This document shows positions 18,032 to 27,759 of a DNA stretch of 64,000 bases, in pieces (the stretch's first letter is position 1; the number at the start of each line of letters is the position of its first letter). The notes below the pieces were generated by a model. That model saw only the letters and a program-made list of their open reading frames with translations, had not been told where the DNA came from and searched no databases. The position numbers and the translations under genes are program-made. This DNA comes from Nitrospirales bacterium (GTDB taxonomy: Bacteria > Nitrospirota > Nitrospiria > Nitrospirales > UBA8639), in the NCBI GenBank assembly GCA_020027205.1, contig JAHRAQ010000013.1, positions 124,001 to 188,000 on the forward strand, read 5' to 3'.

Positions 18032-18460
18032 ATGGATATCGAGATCGGCTCAAATCACCTGCGCAATACCAACGGAACGTTTGTGGTCCAGGACCAGGAC
18101 CTGATCACAGTGGAACGACATGCCGACAACGGGGGCCTCCTGTTGAGCATCGATCTGTACAACCCCGCAGGAACCCGGATTGCCAGATTGGAGCGCAATC
18201 AATGGACTTCCAACGAACATGATCGCTTCGAAATCCGGGCGAGTCCCGAATCGGTCACGCTGGTTGACCACACCCTGAAAGCCCCGGTGTTCTCCGTCCA
18301 CGCACAGGCGGATGACAATGTACGCGTTTCACACGCCAAATTTTATCTGCCGGGCGGGACGGTGTCCGAAGTGACGGCCGACGGGTGGCACGTCGGGAAC
18401 AAGTTGGAACTGAAAAACGCCGACGTCGACTTGCAGGGGGGGGCGATTGAAATTCAATAA
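18032..18460 (+). CDS. Hypothetical beta-rich protein
   Basis: 142 residues, no signal peptide or membrane span. The sequence alternates short hydrophobic strands and polar turns (LLLSIDLYNPAGTRIARLERNQW; LKNADVDLQGGAIEIQ), suggesting an all-beta fold. I do not recognise the family. ATG 18032 is chosen over 18002 because GACCC and the preceding Arg-rich stretch look non-coding. A DsrE-like gene follows 9 bp later on the same strand, so the two may act together. Confidence 0.7.
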   Translation: MDIEIGSNHLRNTNGTFVVQDQDLITVERHADNGGLLLSIDLYNPAGTRIARLERNQWTSNEHDRFEIRASPESVTLVDHTLKAPVFSVHAQADDNVRVSHAKFYLPGGTVSEVTADGWHVGNKLELKNADVDLQGGAIEIQ

Positions 18461-18469
18461 CCGCGGCCG

Positions 18470-18799
18470 ATGAACGATCTGGCAGGCAAAAAACTGGGCT
18501 TGCTCCTCTCCACGCCGCCGTCTCACCACCATGCGGACGTGGTCGAAGGCTTGAGCCGGGAAGCGCTCCGGTCCCAGGTGAGCGTGTATCTGTATCTCAT
18601 CGACGAGGGCGTCAAAAATCTGGAAAACCCGAAGATCGTGAATCTGGCGGCGGCGGGCGTGAAACTGAACGTCTGCGCGTATGGATGTCAACAACACAAG
18701 GTGTCCACGGAAGGATATGGCCGGGACATCACGTTCTGCGGATTAGTGGTCCTCTCCCAAATCATCACCGGCTGCGACAGGTTCATTGCCTTTACTTGA
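18470..18799 (+). CDS. DsrE-like small sulfurtransferase-family protein
   Basis: 109 residues with a DsrE/F/TusD-type layout: an N-terminal strand (KLGLLLSTPPSHHHADVVEGLSREAL), a central strand (SVYLYLIDEGV) and a conserved cysteine region (VKLNVCAYGCQQH, TFCGLVVLSQIITGCD). Members relay sulfur via a cysteine persulfide or act as peroxiredoxin-like helpers. It is the second gene of a pair with the beta-rich hypothetical. It ends 2 bp before the convergent TPR/oxygenase gene. Confidence 0.72.
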   Translation: MNDLAGKKLGLLLSTPPSHHHADVVEGLSREALRSQVSVYLYLIDEGVKNLENPKIVNLAAAGVKLNVCAYGCQQHKVSTEGYGRDITFCGLVVLSQIITGCDRFIAFT

Positions 18800-18801
18800 C
18801 G

Positions 18802-20475
18802 TTAGCGGCTTCCGCCGGCGGATCGCCGCCGGCCGTACAGGAACGTGATATTGATCCGCCGGGACTCGTAGTCATCTCGAAACGCGCAGGTGTCCGATTC
18901 ATGAAAGAGATCGGAATTGAAGATCACGGCCCGGTTTTCCCGATAGGGAATCCGCTTCGCCTCCGCGCCGCTCCGCTTCAGGAACTCCCTGATCCTGGGC
19001 TGAAACGCCGTCGAGTTATAGGCCGCAAAATCCCAATCTTCCGGGGCTTCCTGATCCCACACAACTAACCCTCCGCGCGTGGGGTCAAGATTCGCGGCGT
19101 CATCGGTAATCCAGAAATTGACGTTCACGGCGGCGGCGTCGGCGTGGATTTTCAGGGGCCGGCGCGTGCTGTCCTGTTTAAACGCCCAGGCATGGAGCAG
19201 GCGATGCCGGTGGAAGATTCCCGGAAACGTCGTCCGTAATTCTTCGGCCACCTGCAACACCAACGGCGAAGAAAATCCTTCGCCCAGAAACGCGCCGATG
19301 TAGCCGTCGTCGTAATCCTTCTTCCAAATCGTGGATTCCCGGCAAAAGCGCCGAAGGGCGGCCACGGCTTCCGGGCGAAGGAACGCGTCGACCACCAGCA
19401 CGGCGGGCCGGCTTGCCTGATAACGCCGTTCGCATTCCTCCCTGTCCAGGGCGGGATTCAACGCCCCCTGCGGCAACGCGGGATTGTCGGCGTAATGAAG
19501 AATGCGACTCAAGGAAGGCGCGAGGGCCTGGGCCTCTTCGGGATTCAACGGAATGCGCGGATTCGCCTCCGCCGCCGGCGCGGCCTTCCGTTGCAACGCG
19601 CGGAGCGTGTCTTCGTAGCGCGAGTCGGCGTGTCGAAAGACTGCGCGGTCGGCCAGATAGCGCAGTTGCTCGGCATCGTGCCGAATCCTGGAGGCATGAA
19701 GCGACGCCGCCCGCACTGGTCGTCCGTGGTTGTGCGTCAGATGCGCGGACGCGCGGAACGCCCGCAACGCGCCGCCCGCGTCCCCATTCCACAGCCGGGC
19801 CAATCCCAAGCCATGGTGGGCCTTGGCGTAATGGGGTTTGACGGACACGGCCGTTTGGAAATGTTCGATGGCCTCGTCAACGTGTTCGCCTTCCAACAAC
19901 GCCATGCCGAGATTATAGCGCGCCTCGGCATTGTCGGAATTGAGCGCAAGCGCCCGCCGCCAGGCAGCCTGCGCCTCCTCCGGCTTCCCCTGATCTTTGA
20001 GCACCACGCCCACATTGTTGTGCCCCTCGGCGTGATCGGGATTCAGAGTCACCACCCGCTCATACGCGGCGCGGGCCGCGTCCAGGTCTCCCCGTTCGCG
20101 CAGAACATTTCCCAAATTCCCCAGGGCGTCAATGTCATCGGATTTGAGCGAGAGCGCGTGCCGGTAGGCGCGTTCGGCTTCGTCCCATTGACGGAGCGCC
20201 TGATGGACAAGGCCACGGTTGTAAAAGAAGAGCGGGTTGGCGGGACGGTGTTGAATCGCCTGCGCGATCAAATCGAGAGCGCGATCATAGTGGGACCGAC
20301 GGTAGGCGATGACCCCAAGCAAATGCAACACGTCGGCATGGGCGGGGTGCTCCGCAAGGATGTGCCGATAACAGCGTTCCGCCTGATCCAACCGCCCCGC
20401 CCGATGATGCGCGACGGCCTCGTCGAACAGGAGTTTCATCCCCGCCGTGTGCGACGATCGTGAGGACCCGGCCAT
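18802..20475 (-). CDS. TPR protein with C-terminal 2OG-Fe(II) oxygenase-like domain
   Basis: 557 residues. Residues about 10-260 form six or seven tetratricopeptide repeats (for example AEAHNNVGVVLKDQGKPEEAQAAWRRALALN-type units). The C-terminal domain (about 340-550) looks like a 2-oxoglutarate/Fe(II) dioxygenase: IHADAAAVNVNFWITDD supplies an HxD pair, SDLFHESD the distal histidine, and RRINITFLYG the 2OG-binding arginine. TPR-linked oxygenases often hydroxylate proteins or peptides; the substrate here is unknown. ATG 20475 is preferred over a GTG at 20490. It converges on the DsrE-like gene. Confidence 0.82.
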   Translation of the reverse strand: MAGSSRSSHTAGMKLLFDEAVAHHRAGRLDQAERCYRHILAEHPAHADVLHLLGVIAYRRSHYDRALDLIAQAIQHRPANPLFFYNRGLVHQALRQWDEAERAYRHALSLKSDDIDALGNLGNVLRERGDLDAARAAYERVVTLNPDHAEGHNNVGVVLKDQGKPEEAQAAWRRALALNSDNAEARYNLGMALLEGEHVDEAIEHFQTAVSVKPHYAKAHHGLGLARLWNGDAGGALRAFRASAHLTHNHGRPVRAASLHASRIRHDAEQLRYLADRAVFRHADSRYEDTLRALQRKAAPAAEANPRIPLNPEEAQALAPSLSRILHYADNPALPQGALNPALDREECERRYQASRPAVLVVDAFLRPEAVAALRRFCRESTIWKKDYDDGYIGAFLGEGFSSPLVLQVAEELRTTFPGIFHRHRLLHAWAFKQDSTRRPLKIHADAAAVNVNFWITDDAANLDPTRGGLVVWDQEAPEDWDFAAYNSTAFQPRIREFLKRSGAEAKRIPYRENRAVIFNSDLFHESDTCAFRDDYESRRINITFLYGRRRSAGGSR

Positions 20476-20533
20476 CACCCCGCCTGTCACCGTCGCGCCA
20501 TGTGGGTCATCCGGCGCCTGCGTGCGTGGTTAA

Positions 20534-22657
20534 TTAAAAGCCTTCCGCAAAACTCCGCAGTTTTTTGCTGCGGGTCGGATGCCGGAGTTTCCGCAGGGCC
20601 TTGGCTTCAATCTGCCGAATCCGCTCCCGCGTCACCTCAAAGTCCTGCCCCACTTCCTCAAGCGTATGATCAGTCTTCTGGTTGATCCCGAACCTCATGC
20701 GCAGAACTTTCTCTTCCCGCTGCGTCAGGGAATCCAGCGATTTCCCGATATGCCGCCGCAAATCATACCCCACCGCCGCTTCCAGCGGCGACACCGCCTT
20801 CTTGTCTTCGATAAAGTCGCCCAAATGACTGTCTTCGTCTTCGCCGATCGGCGTTTCCAGCGAAATCGGTTCCTTGGCAATCTTGAGAATCTTCCGCACT
20901 TTTTCCAACGGCATCTCCATCCGGTCGCCGATCTCTTCCGGCGTCGGCTCCCGCCCCAGTTGCTGCACCAGATGCCTCGAGGTGCGCACCAACTTGTTGA
21001 TCGTTTCAATCATATGCACGGGGATCCGAATGGTGCGGGCCTGATCCGCGATGGCCCGGGTGATGGCCTGGCGAATCCACCACGTGGCATACGTGCTGAA
21101 CTTGTACCCGCGCTGGTATTCAAATTTGTCCACGGCTTTCATCAGGCCGATGTTCCCTTCCTGAATCAGGTCGAGAAACTGAAGCCCCCGGTTGGTGTAC
21201 TTCTTGGCGATGCTCACGACAAGCCGCAGGTTGGCTTCGATGAGATCGGCTTTGCCCTGTTCCATCCTGGCTTCGGCTTTTTCCAGGCCAACCAGCGCGT
21301 GTTTAAATTCTTCCGCGGGCAACTCCGTGACGTGCTTCCTGATGTGCGTGAGCGTGGTGTGGGCGTCCCTCCACCGCCCCACCAACGTGCCGAATTTGGC
21401 CTCGCCCAATCTGGATTTCCGCCTCATGCTGACGTACAATGTCCGGTCATTCCGCATCTTCCCCAACACCTTGCCGGCCTCCGAAGGCGCATGACCCAGT
21501 TGGCGGCCACAGTCCTCCAGCGCCCGTTCGGCGCACCGAATATCCTTTCCGGCGGCGGCGATCTGATTCAGCAGGACGTCCCGCATGGCCGGCTGCAAAC
21601 GCAGTCCTTCGATCCGGTCCACCAGTTGCTGCCGAAGGCTCTGCGCCTTCTGGGTCAGCCCCACCTGACGGGCCTGGGAGGCGACACGCCGTTTGGCATA
21701 GACCTGCCTTAGACTCTGTCCCATCCTCCGCATATGATCCAGGGCCGTCAGGGTCTGCTGCCGGGCTTTGCTTTCATGGGCGACGTCTTCACTGTCGTCG
21801 TCGTCCGGGTCGTCGGCGGCGTCAATGTCGTGGACCAGCACCACGTCGCGCACGCTCAAGTCGTGCGTCTTCAGACGCCGGCGCCACGTCTCCAGTGTGC
21901 GCATGGTCATGGGCAACCCCACCATCGCCACCGTCATCCCGGCCTTGCCTTCTTCGATCTTTTTCGCCAACTCGACCTCGCCTTCCCTCGTGAGCAGAGA
22001 AACCGTGGCCATTTCATTGAGGTACAGGCGAACCGGATCGTCAATCCTGCTAAGCGCCCCCGGCGTCAAATCGATTTCTTTTTCCGCGTCTTCCGACGAT
22101 TCATCCTGTCCGTCCTCAAACGTCGTTCCGGCCGGTTTCGCGTCCTTGTGAGACGCGGCGCGTTTCCTGTCGACAACGCCCGTCCGTTTGTCTTTCCGCA
22201 TGGCGGCATCCCCGACGGACAGCGAGACCTCGCGTTGCGGCAACGGCCGCTTCGCTTCCGCCACAACGCGTTGCGCTTGTTCCGCCTTTACACGAGATGA
22301 TTTCCGTGCCGCCGCCGTTTTTTCCGCCGCTGTCCTTGATGCCGATTTCCGCGCCACCGCTTTTTTGGCCGCCGCCGTTCCGGACACCAATTTCTTTGCC
22401 GCCGCTTTCGCCGCCTTTACGGCCGCCGCCGTCCGTGACGCCGCCGTTGTCCCGGACGATAATTTCCTTGCCGCCGTCTTTGCCGCCTTCCTGGCCGCCG
22501 CCTTCCGCGCCGCCGCTTTTTCTGCCGCCGCTCTTCCGGCCGCCGCCGCCCGAGACGATGATTTCCTCGCCGCCGGCTTCACCAATTTCCTGCGGCCCGA
22601 TGTTTTCGACACGTTCCTCACCGTCCTGGTTGTCTTTCTCACCCTTGTCCTGGGCAT
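20534..22657 (-). CDS. rpoD: Primary sigma factor RpoD with long Lys/Ala-rich N-terminal tail
   Basis: 707-residue housekeeping sigma factor. Residues about 1-130 are an unusual basic, alanine-rich tail of near-repeats ([27 protein letters not shown]) like histone-H1 or AlgP tails. Region 1.2 starts at [11 protein letters not shown] near residue 206. A non-conserved spacer with an acidic run ([10 protein letters not shown]) follows. Region 2 has [19 protein letters not shown] and [13 protein letters not shown], region 3 [19 protein letters not shown] and region 4 [23 protein letters not shown] 22657 follows GGGAGAG and is chosen over an upstream TTG. A small ORF upstream resembles the tail. 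Confidence 0.96.
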   Translation of the reverse strand: MPRTRVRKTTRTVRNVSKTSGRRKLVKPAARKSSSRAAAAGRAAAEKAAARKAAARKAAKTAARKLSSGTTAASRTAAAVKAAKAAAKKLVSGTAAAKKAVARKSASRTAAEKTAAARKSSRVKAEQAQRVVAEAKRPLPQREVSLSVGDAAMRKDKRTGVVDRKRAASHKDAKPAGTTFEDGQDESSEDAEKEIDLTPGALSRIDDPVRLYLNEMATVSLLTREGEVELAKKIEEGKAGMTVAMVGLPMTMRTLETWRRRLKTHDLSVRDVVLVHDIDAADDPDDDDSEDVAHESKARQQTLTALDHMRRMGQSLRQVYAKRRVASQARQVGLTQKAQSLRQQLVDRIEGLRLQPAMRDVLLNQIAAAGKDIRCAERALEDCGRQLGHAPSEAGKVLGKMRNDRTLYVSMRRKSRLGEAKFGTLVGRWRDAHTTLTHIRKHVTELPAEEFKHALVGLEKAEARMEQGKADLIEANLRLVVSIAKKYTNRGLQFLDLIQEGNIGLMKAVDKFEYQRGYKFSTYATWWIRQAITRAIADQARTIRIPVHMIETINKLVRTSRHLVQQLGREPTPEEIGDRMEMPLEKVRKILKIAKEPISLETPIGEDEDSHLGDFIEDKKAVSPLEAAVGYDLRRHIGKSLDSLTQREEKVLRMRFGINQKTDHTLEEVGQDFEVTRERIRQIEAKALRKLRHPTRSKKLRSFAEGF

Positions 22658-22881
22658 GGTCTCTCCCTCATCAGGCAACAAACAATGACCGTCCCCCGTC
22701 AGCCGGGCCTCGAGAGCGGGGCAACACCGACCCTGTCCTCACCGCTTATCGCTCATCGATGACCGACGCGGCCATGCAAATCGAATGTTTCACAAGCGCC
22801 AAATCGCCGGAGTGTATCGACAACGCCCTGTCTTTTGCAAGGCGCGACGCCGGACAACAGGCTCGCGCTTCCCGGATGCGT

Positions 22882-23178
22882 TCAGTCGTCCGGCGGTTCA
22901 AAATGACCGGGAGGACGGCGCTGCCACGGCACGGCCGCGGACCGGGTTTGCTTGAGGAGACTCTGCAGATTGACCTTGACGGCACGGATGAGTCCGGCGT
23001 CGTTCTGCTGAAGCAGTTTCGTCAGCAGGCTGTGTATCTCCCGTTTGTCCGCCGCCATCCTGACCGCCGCCGTTGTTCCGGGCGATGATTTCCCTGCCGT
23101 CGATTTCTTTGCCATTCTCCCGGCCTCCTCCCTGCGGAGCGACGTTTTCGATGCATTCCTCATCGTCTGGTCGGCCAT
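22882..23178 (-). CDS. Small basic protein resembling the RpoD N-terminal tail
   Basis: Predicted 98-residue protein upstream of rpoD on the same strand. Its first 45 residues (MRNASKTSLRR, then AKKSTAGKSSPGTTAAVRMAADK) parallel the RpoD tail ([11 protein letters not shown], then [18 protein letters not shown]). The likeness also holds at DNA level, in the blocks around 23129-23165 and 23070-23100, so this is likely a partial duplication. The C-terminal half is unrelated and predicted helical (IHSLLTKLLQQNDAGLIRAV). No strong Shine-Dalgarno is visible and the start is uncertain. It could be a functional small nucleic-acid-binding protein or a decaying copy. Confidence 0.5.
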   Translation of the reverse strand: MADQTMRNASKTSLRREEAGRMAKKSTAGKSSPGTTAAVRMAADKREIHSLLTKLLQQNDAGLIRAVKVNLQSLLKQTRSAAVPWQRRPPGHFEPPDD

Positions 23179-23260
23179 GATCGTGCCCGTCATCATCATA
23201 CCATAACGCGGGACACCGGCCATGTCCATGCCGCCGGACGGCCCGGCGGTCAACCGTGTA

Positions 23261-23289
23261 TTGTGCGGGCGGGCGGGCTTTGCTACAGT
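23261..23289 (+). promoter_or_regulatory. Candidate promoter of ettA
   Basis: TTGTGC at 23261-23266 and TACAGT at 23284-23289 are separated by exactly 17 bp and lie 37 bp before the chosen ATG at 23327, which supports that start over the longer frame. Confidence 0.5.
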
Positions 23290-23326
23290 GCAAGCCTCCG
23301 GCGGGACGCCCGGCCCGTCTTCGGCT

Positions 23327-25012
<1,686 letters not shown>

Positions 25013-25019
25013 CGTGACG

Positions 25020-25238
25020 ATGATCCCGACCCGCCCCGGAATATGGATGGCGCGAGCCTTCGGCGTTCTTGCGATTGCGGCGGGATTCGTGCTAGGCATC
25101 GAAGGGTTGCACCGGCCGGATTCCATCTGGCTGGTCGTGGCGCTCGGCTTCATTGTGGCCGGCCTGTGCGCGCAGGTCTACGCGTTCTGCCGCGCCGCGG
25201 CCGACAACGTTGCCTCGCGGAATCGCCGGGCTTCATGA
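25020..25238 (+). CDS. Small two-span membrane protein
   Basis: 72 residues with two hydrophobic segments (about 10-30, VLAIAAGFVLGIEGL; about 37-58, WLVVALGFIVAGLCAQVYAF) and a basic C-terminus. The ATG at 25020 lies 7 bp after the ettA stop and behind GAGGGAG, so it is probably co-translated with ettA. I do not recognise the family. Confidence 0.6.
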   Translation: MIPTRPGIWMARAFGVLAIAAGFVLGIEGLHRPDSIWLVVALGFIVAGLCAQVYAFCRAAADNVASRNRRAS

Positions 25239-25319
25239 GGGATCCGCGGTGTCAGGCCAAACCGTTTCCACGTGACACGAAACCCACCCAAGCATCGGAA
25301 CGCCGGAGGGCTGCGCCCC

Positions 25320-25742
25320 GTGATCCGTCTTCCCGGACCCGCCTGGCCTGTGTGGGCCGCCGTGCTGGCGCTGGGCTTGTCGATTTCGGCCTGCAGCCAT
25401 TGGCGGGAATCGTATCTCGATGACGCGCTTCGAACCGTCTCGCAAGACAAGATCATTGACCGGTTCGGCGAGCCATGGAAAAAAAAGACCTCGATTTTGA
25501 ACGGGCAAACCATCTGGGTCTACCGCTATGCCCTCACCGAGGATGAACTCGACCCCATGGGCGTCAACGCCCTGGGCCAGGGCATGCGCCAGGCCACCAA
25601 CACATTGGGATCTCTGATTGGAGGAGGCGGGAACGCGGACCGGCAGGACCGGCCCAAATGTTTTCACTATGTGCTCACGTTTGACAAAGCCGGGATTCTT
25701 AAATACTGGAGGCGGGAAGCCTGCGCCGCCACGTCCCTGTGA
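25320..25742 (+). CDS. SmpA/OmlA-like lipoprotein
   Basis: 140 residues. The GTG start at 25320 follows GGAGG and gives a clean lipoprotein signal (VWAAVLALGLSISAC, cysteine near residue 25). The mature part (DDALRTVSQDKIIDRFGEPWKKKTSILNGQTIWVYRY) resembles the SmpA/OmlA or BamE-like fold in which a short helix precedes a beta sheet. Likely an outer-membrane or periplasmic-facing lipoprotein; a Bam role is not shown. The longer frame from 25272 also begins with GTG but lacks a ribosome site. Confidence 0.72.
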   Translation: MIRLPGPAWPVWAAVLALGLSISACSHWRESYLDDALRTVSQDKIIDRFGEPWKKKTSILNGQTIWVYRYALTEDELDPMGVNALGQGMRQATNTLGSLIGGGGNADRQDRPKCFHYVLTFDKAGILKYWRREACAATSL

Positions 25743-25897
25743 CCGAGGGCCGATGCGCAACGTCGCGGCCCGCGACCCCGCCGCACGGATTCGCCGACGC
25801 CCGCCGGCCGGCCGCCGCTCCGTCGGGCCGTTCTTCGATAATCGTCTTGATCCTGTCCGGCTGACCGGCCGGGCCTGACACACACCGGAACCCCGGC

Positions 25898-26245
25898 ATG
25901 GCAAACGTGTTTCGCTCCGGCGCGTTTTTACGGCAATGCTTTTCCGTACATCCCCTGTCGCTGACGGTTAAACTGCTCACGTTGCCCGACACCGTCGGCA
26001 TTGCGTGCCGTCATTGCAAATCCAGGCACCGCCTGACCATCGGCGCCGTCACGCATCTCACGGGCAACGCGGACACGGAGGCGCAAGACGCGGCCGCGGC
26101 GTTGGCGGCCTGCGTCGCCGGCCATCGGGACGCCCTGCACGTGACAGACGTGTGCGTGGAGCGCGACATCGTTCAATTCCGTTGCCGTGAGTGCAGAACG
26201 GGTGTGCACGTTGCGGTTTCGAAGTTCGAAACCTGCCAGCCGTGA
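25898..26245 (+). CDS. Hypothetical protein with two Cys-x-x-Cys pairs
   Basis: 115 residues with CRHC near residue 38 and CREC near residue 94, each within a short beta-like segment, so probably one metal-binding ribbon assembled across the chain. The first pair follows GIACRHCKSRHRL and the second precedes RTGVHVAVSKFE. No signal peptide. No family recognised and no close partner gene; the 155 bp upstream show nothing distinct. Confidence 0.55.
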   Translation: MANVFRSGAFLRQCFSVHPLSLTVKLLTLPDTVGIACRHCKSRHRLTIGAVTHLTGNADTEAQDAAAALAACVAGHRDALHVTDVCVERDIVQFRCRECRTGVHVAVSKFETCQP

Positions 26246-26364
26246 CGCCGCTCAATGCCGGCGAAACGCCGCGGGCCGCGTCTTCGCCGTGCCGGTCGCA
26301 CGGGCCGCTCCTCACAGAAGGAACGGCCCGCGCGGAACAAGGCGAGGGCGGCCGTGCAACCGCC

Positions 26365-27000
26365 TTACCGGTTGGGCTGCGGCGTGTACCGGAGATACGG
26401 CTTCACCGCCCGGTGGCCCTTGGGAAATTTGGCGGGAACGTCTTCGTCTTTCACCGCGGGTACAATGATGCAATCGTCCCCGTCCTTCCAGTTGGCGGGG
26501 GTGGCCACCTGATGCTTGGCCGTCAATTGCAGCGAATCCAGGACACGAAGAATCTCATCAAAATTCCTCCCGGTGGAGGCCGGATAGGTGAGGGTCAGTT
26601 TAATTTTTTTATCAGGGCCGATCACAAACACCGACCGCACCGTCATATTGTCCAGCGCATTGGGATGGATCATGTCGTACAAATTTGCCACTTTCCGCTC
26701 GGGATCGGCAATGATCGGATAGCCGACCGTGCACCGCTGCGTTTCATTGATGTCGTTGATCCAGCCCTTGTGTGAATCCAGCGGATCCACGCTGATGGCA
26801 AGGACTTTGACGTTGCGTTTCTTGAACTCGTCGGAAATTTTCGCCACGGCTCCCAACTCCGTGGTGCACACGGGAGTAAAATCTTTCGGGTGGGAAAACA
26901 ACACGCCCCACCCCTGCCCGAGCCATTCATGGAAATTGACCGGCCCGGCCGTCGTTTCAGCGGTAAAATTGGGGGCTTCGTCCCCTAGCCGAAGTGCCAT
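26365..27000 (-). CDS. 1-Cys peroxiredoxin (Prx6 type)
   Basis: 211-residue peroxidase reducing H2O2 and organic hydroperoxides. The peroxidatic cysteine is in FTPVCTTELGA near residue 47, with the preceding LFSHPKD typical of the Prx6/AhpC-TSA family. The long C-terminal dimerisation arm (NWKDGDDCIIVPAVKDEDVPAKFP) marks the Prx6 group, in which only one conserved cysteine is needed. The ATG at 27000 follows AGGAGGG. It lies downstream of the cold-shock gene but beyond that gene's terminator, so it probably has its own promoter. Confidence 0.95.
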   Translation of the reverse strand: MALRLGDEAPNFTAETTAGPVNFHEWLGQGWGVLFSHPKDFTPVCTTELGAVAKISDEFKKRNVKVLAISVDPLDSHKGWINDINETQRCTVGYPIIADPERKVANLYDMIHPNALDNMTVRSVFVIGPDKKIKLTLTYPASTGRNFDEILRVLDSLQLTAKHQVATPANWKDGDDCIIVPAVKDEDVPAKFPKGHRAVKPYLRYTPQPNR

Positions 27001-27053
27001 GATTTTTCCCTCCTGTTCACAATCCCTTTTTCATCGGGTGCGCGGGCATACAA

Positions 27054-27094
27054 TAAAAAACTCCCAAAGGAAGGGTGTCGCCTTCCTTCGGGAG
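27054..27094 (-). terminator. Rho-independent terminator of the cold-shock gene
   Basis: On the minus strand CTCCCGAAGGAAGG pairs with CCTTCCTTTGGGAG around a 6-base loop, followed by TTTTTT. It lies about 55 bp past the csp stop and about 55 bp before the peroxiredoxin start. Confidence 0.92.
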
Positions 27095-27146
27095 TTCCAT
27101 GTTCAACGGGTTCGACACGACCGGCCCGCCGTTTCCACCGGCCATA

Positions 27147-27377
27147 TCAGGCCGATTGTTGAGCCGCGGTTGTTTTGACCACATTGGCCGCCTGCGGACC
27201 TTTCGCCCCGTCGACCAGATCAAATTCAACGGGGTCGGCCTCTTTCAGGGTTTTAAACCCTTCGCCCTGCAACGCCGAATAATGCACAAAAACATCCTGC
27301 TCGCCTTCGACCTTGATAAACCCGAACCCTTTTCGGTCATTGAACCATTTGACTGTTCCGGACTTCCGATCGCTCAC
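27147..27377 (-). CDS. Cold-shock domain protein (CspA family)
   Basis: 76-residue OB-fold RNA/ssDNA chaperone. Both RNA-binding motifs are intact: KGFGFI (RNP1) near residues 17-22 and VFVHY (RNP2) near 29-33. Such proteins melt RNA secondary structure and can act as transcription antiterminators. The start is taken as GTG 27377, which sits 6 bp after AAAGGAG; the more upstream GTG at 27383 would overlap that ribosome site. The leader holds a terminator-like hairpin. Confidence 0.95.
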   Translation of the reverse strand: MSDRKSGTVKWFNDRKGFGFIKVEGEQDVFVHYSALQGEGFKTLKEADPVEFDLVDGAKGPQAANVVKTTAAQQSA

Positions 27378-27431
27378 GGGCACCTCCTTTACTCACGAAC
27401 CGGAGAAACATCTTGTTCCCCGCACAACGCC

Positions 27432-27470
27432 CAAAAAAAACCGCAGACAGGCTCGCGATGCCTTCTGCGG
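27432..27470 (-). promoter_or_regulatory. Terminator-like hairpin in the csp leader (possible attenuator)
   Basis: On the minus strand CCGCAGAAGG pairs with CCTGTCTGCGG (stem CCGCAGA/TCTGCGG with inner AGG/CCT), followed directly by a run of eight T. It ends about 55 bp before the csp start codon. It reads like an intrinsic terminator placed between promoter and gene. It could instead end the upstream exporter transcript, but that stop is about 290 bp away. Confidence 0.7.
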
Positions 27471-27537
27471 AAGATATTAAACAAAAACGCACATTGTATG
27501 ACGCCGCCCTACCCCGACAGCCCCAAGACCGGGGAAT

Positions 27538-27566
27538 GCTCTATCACAGATTGCGGCATCTGTCAA
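27538..27566 (-). promoter_or_regulatory. Candidate csp promoter
   Basis: On the minus strand a perfect TTGACA (27566-27561) is followed after 17 bp by TAGAGC (27543-27538, 3 of 6). The predicted leader would be about 150 nt and contain the hairpin at 27432-27470. Confidence 0.4.
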
Positions 27567-27759
27567 TCATCCGGCGCCTTCCCGTTCGAGGAGTACAGGG
27601 TTATTACCTAACAATGTTTCCGTTCACGGTCACCGCACAGCGTTGCGGGCCGTGGCGCCGCGCGCCCTCCCGTCCGCATGCCCCGGTGCGGGAAGGCCCC
27701 GGCCGGGCGCATGGGTCGCCATGGCCGGTTTGTGCGTGAGCCGGCTCGTCCCGGCGCCG

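Larger units (their letters stand above)
27384..27759. other. 376-bp intergenic region: csp leader and promoter candidates
   Basis: No convincing gene. On the minus strand it holds a candidate promoter (27538-27566), a second possible -10 (TACAAT at 27493-27498) and a hairpin with a T tract (27432-27470), all upstream of csp. The part nearest the exporter stop (27600-27759) shows nothing I can name. Confidence 0.6.

Noticed and set aside
27432-27470. Terminator belonging to the MsbA-like exporter
   Set aside because: Possible, but it is about 290 bp past that stop and promoter-like boxes lie between, so a leader element is at least as likely.
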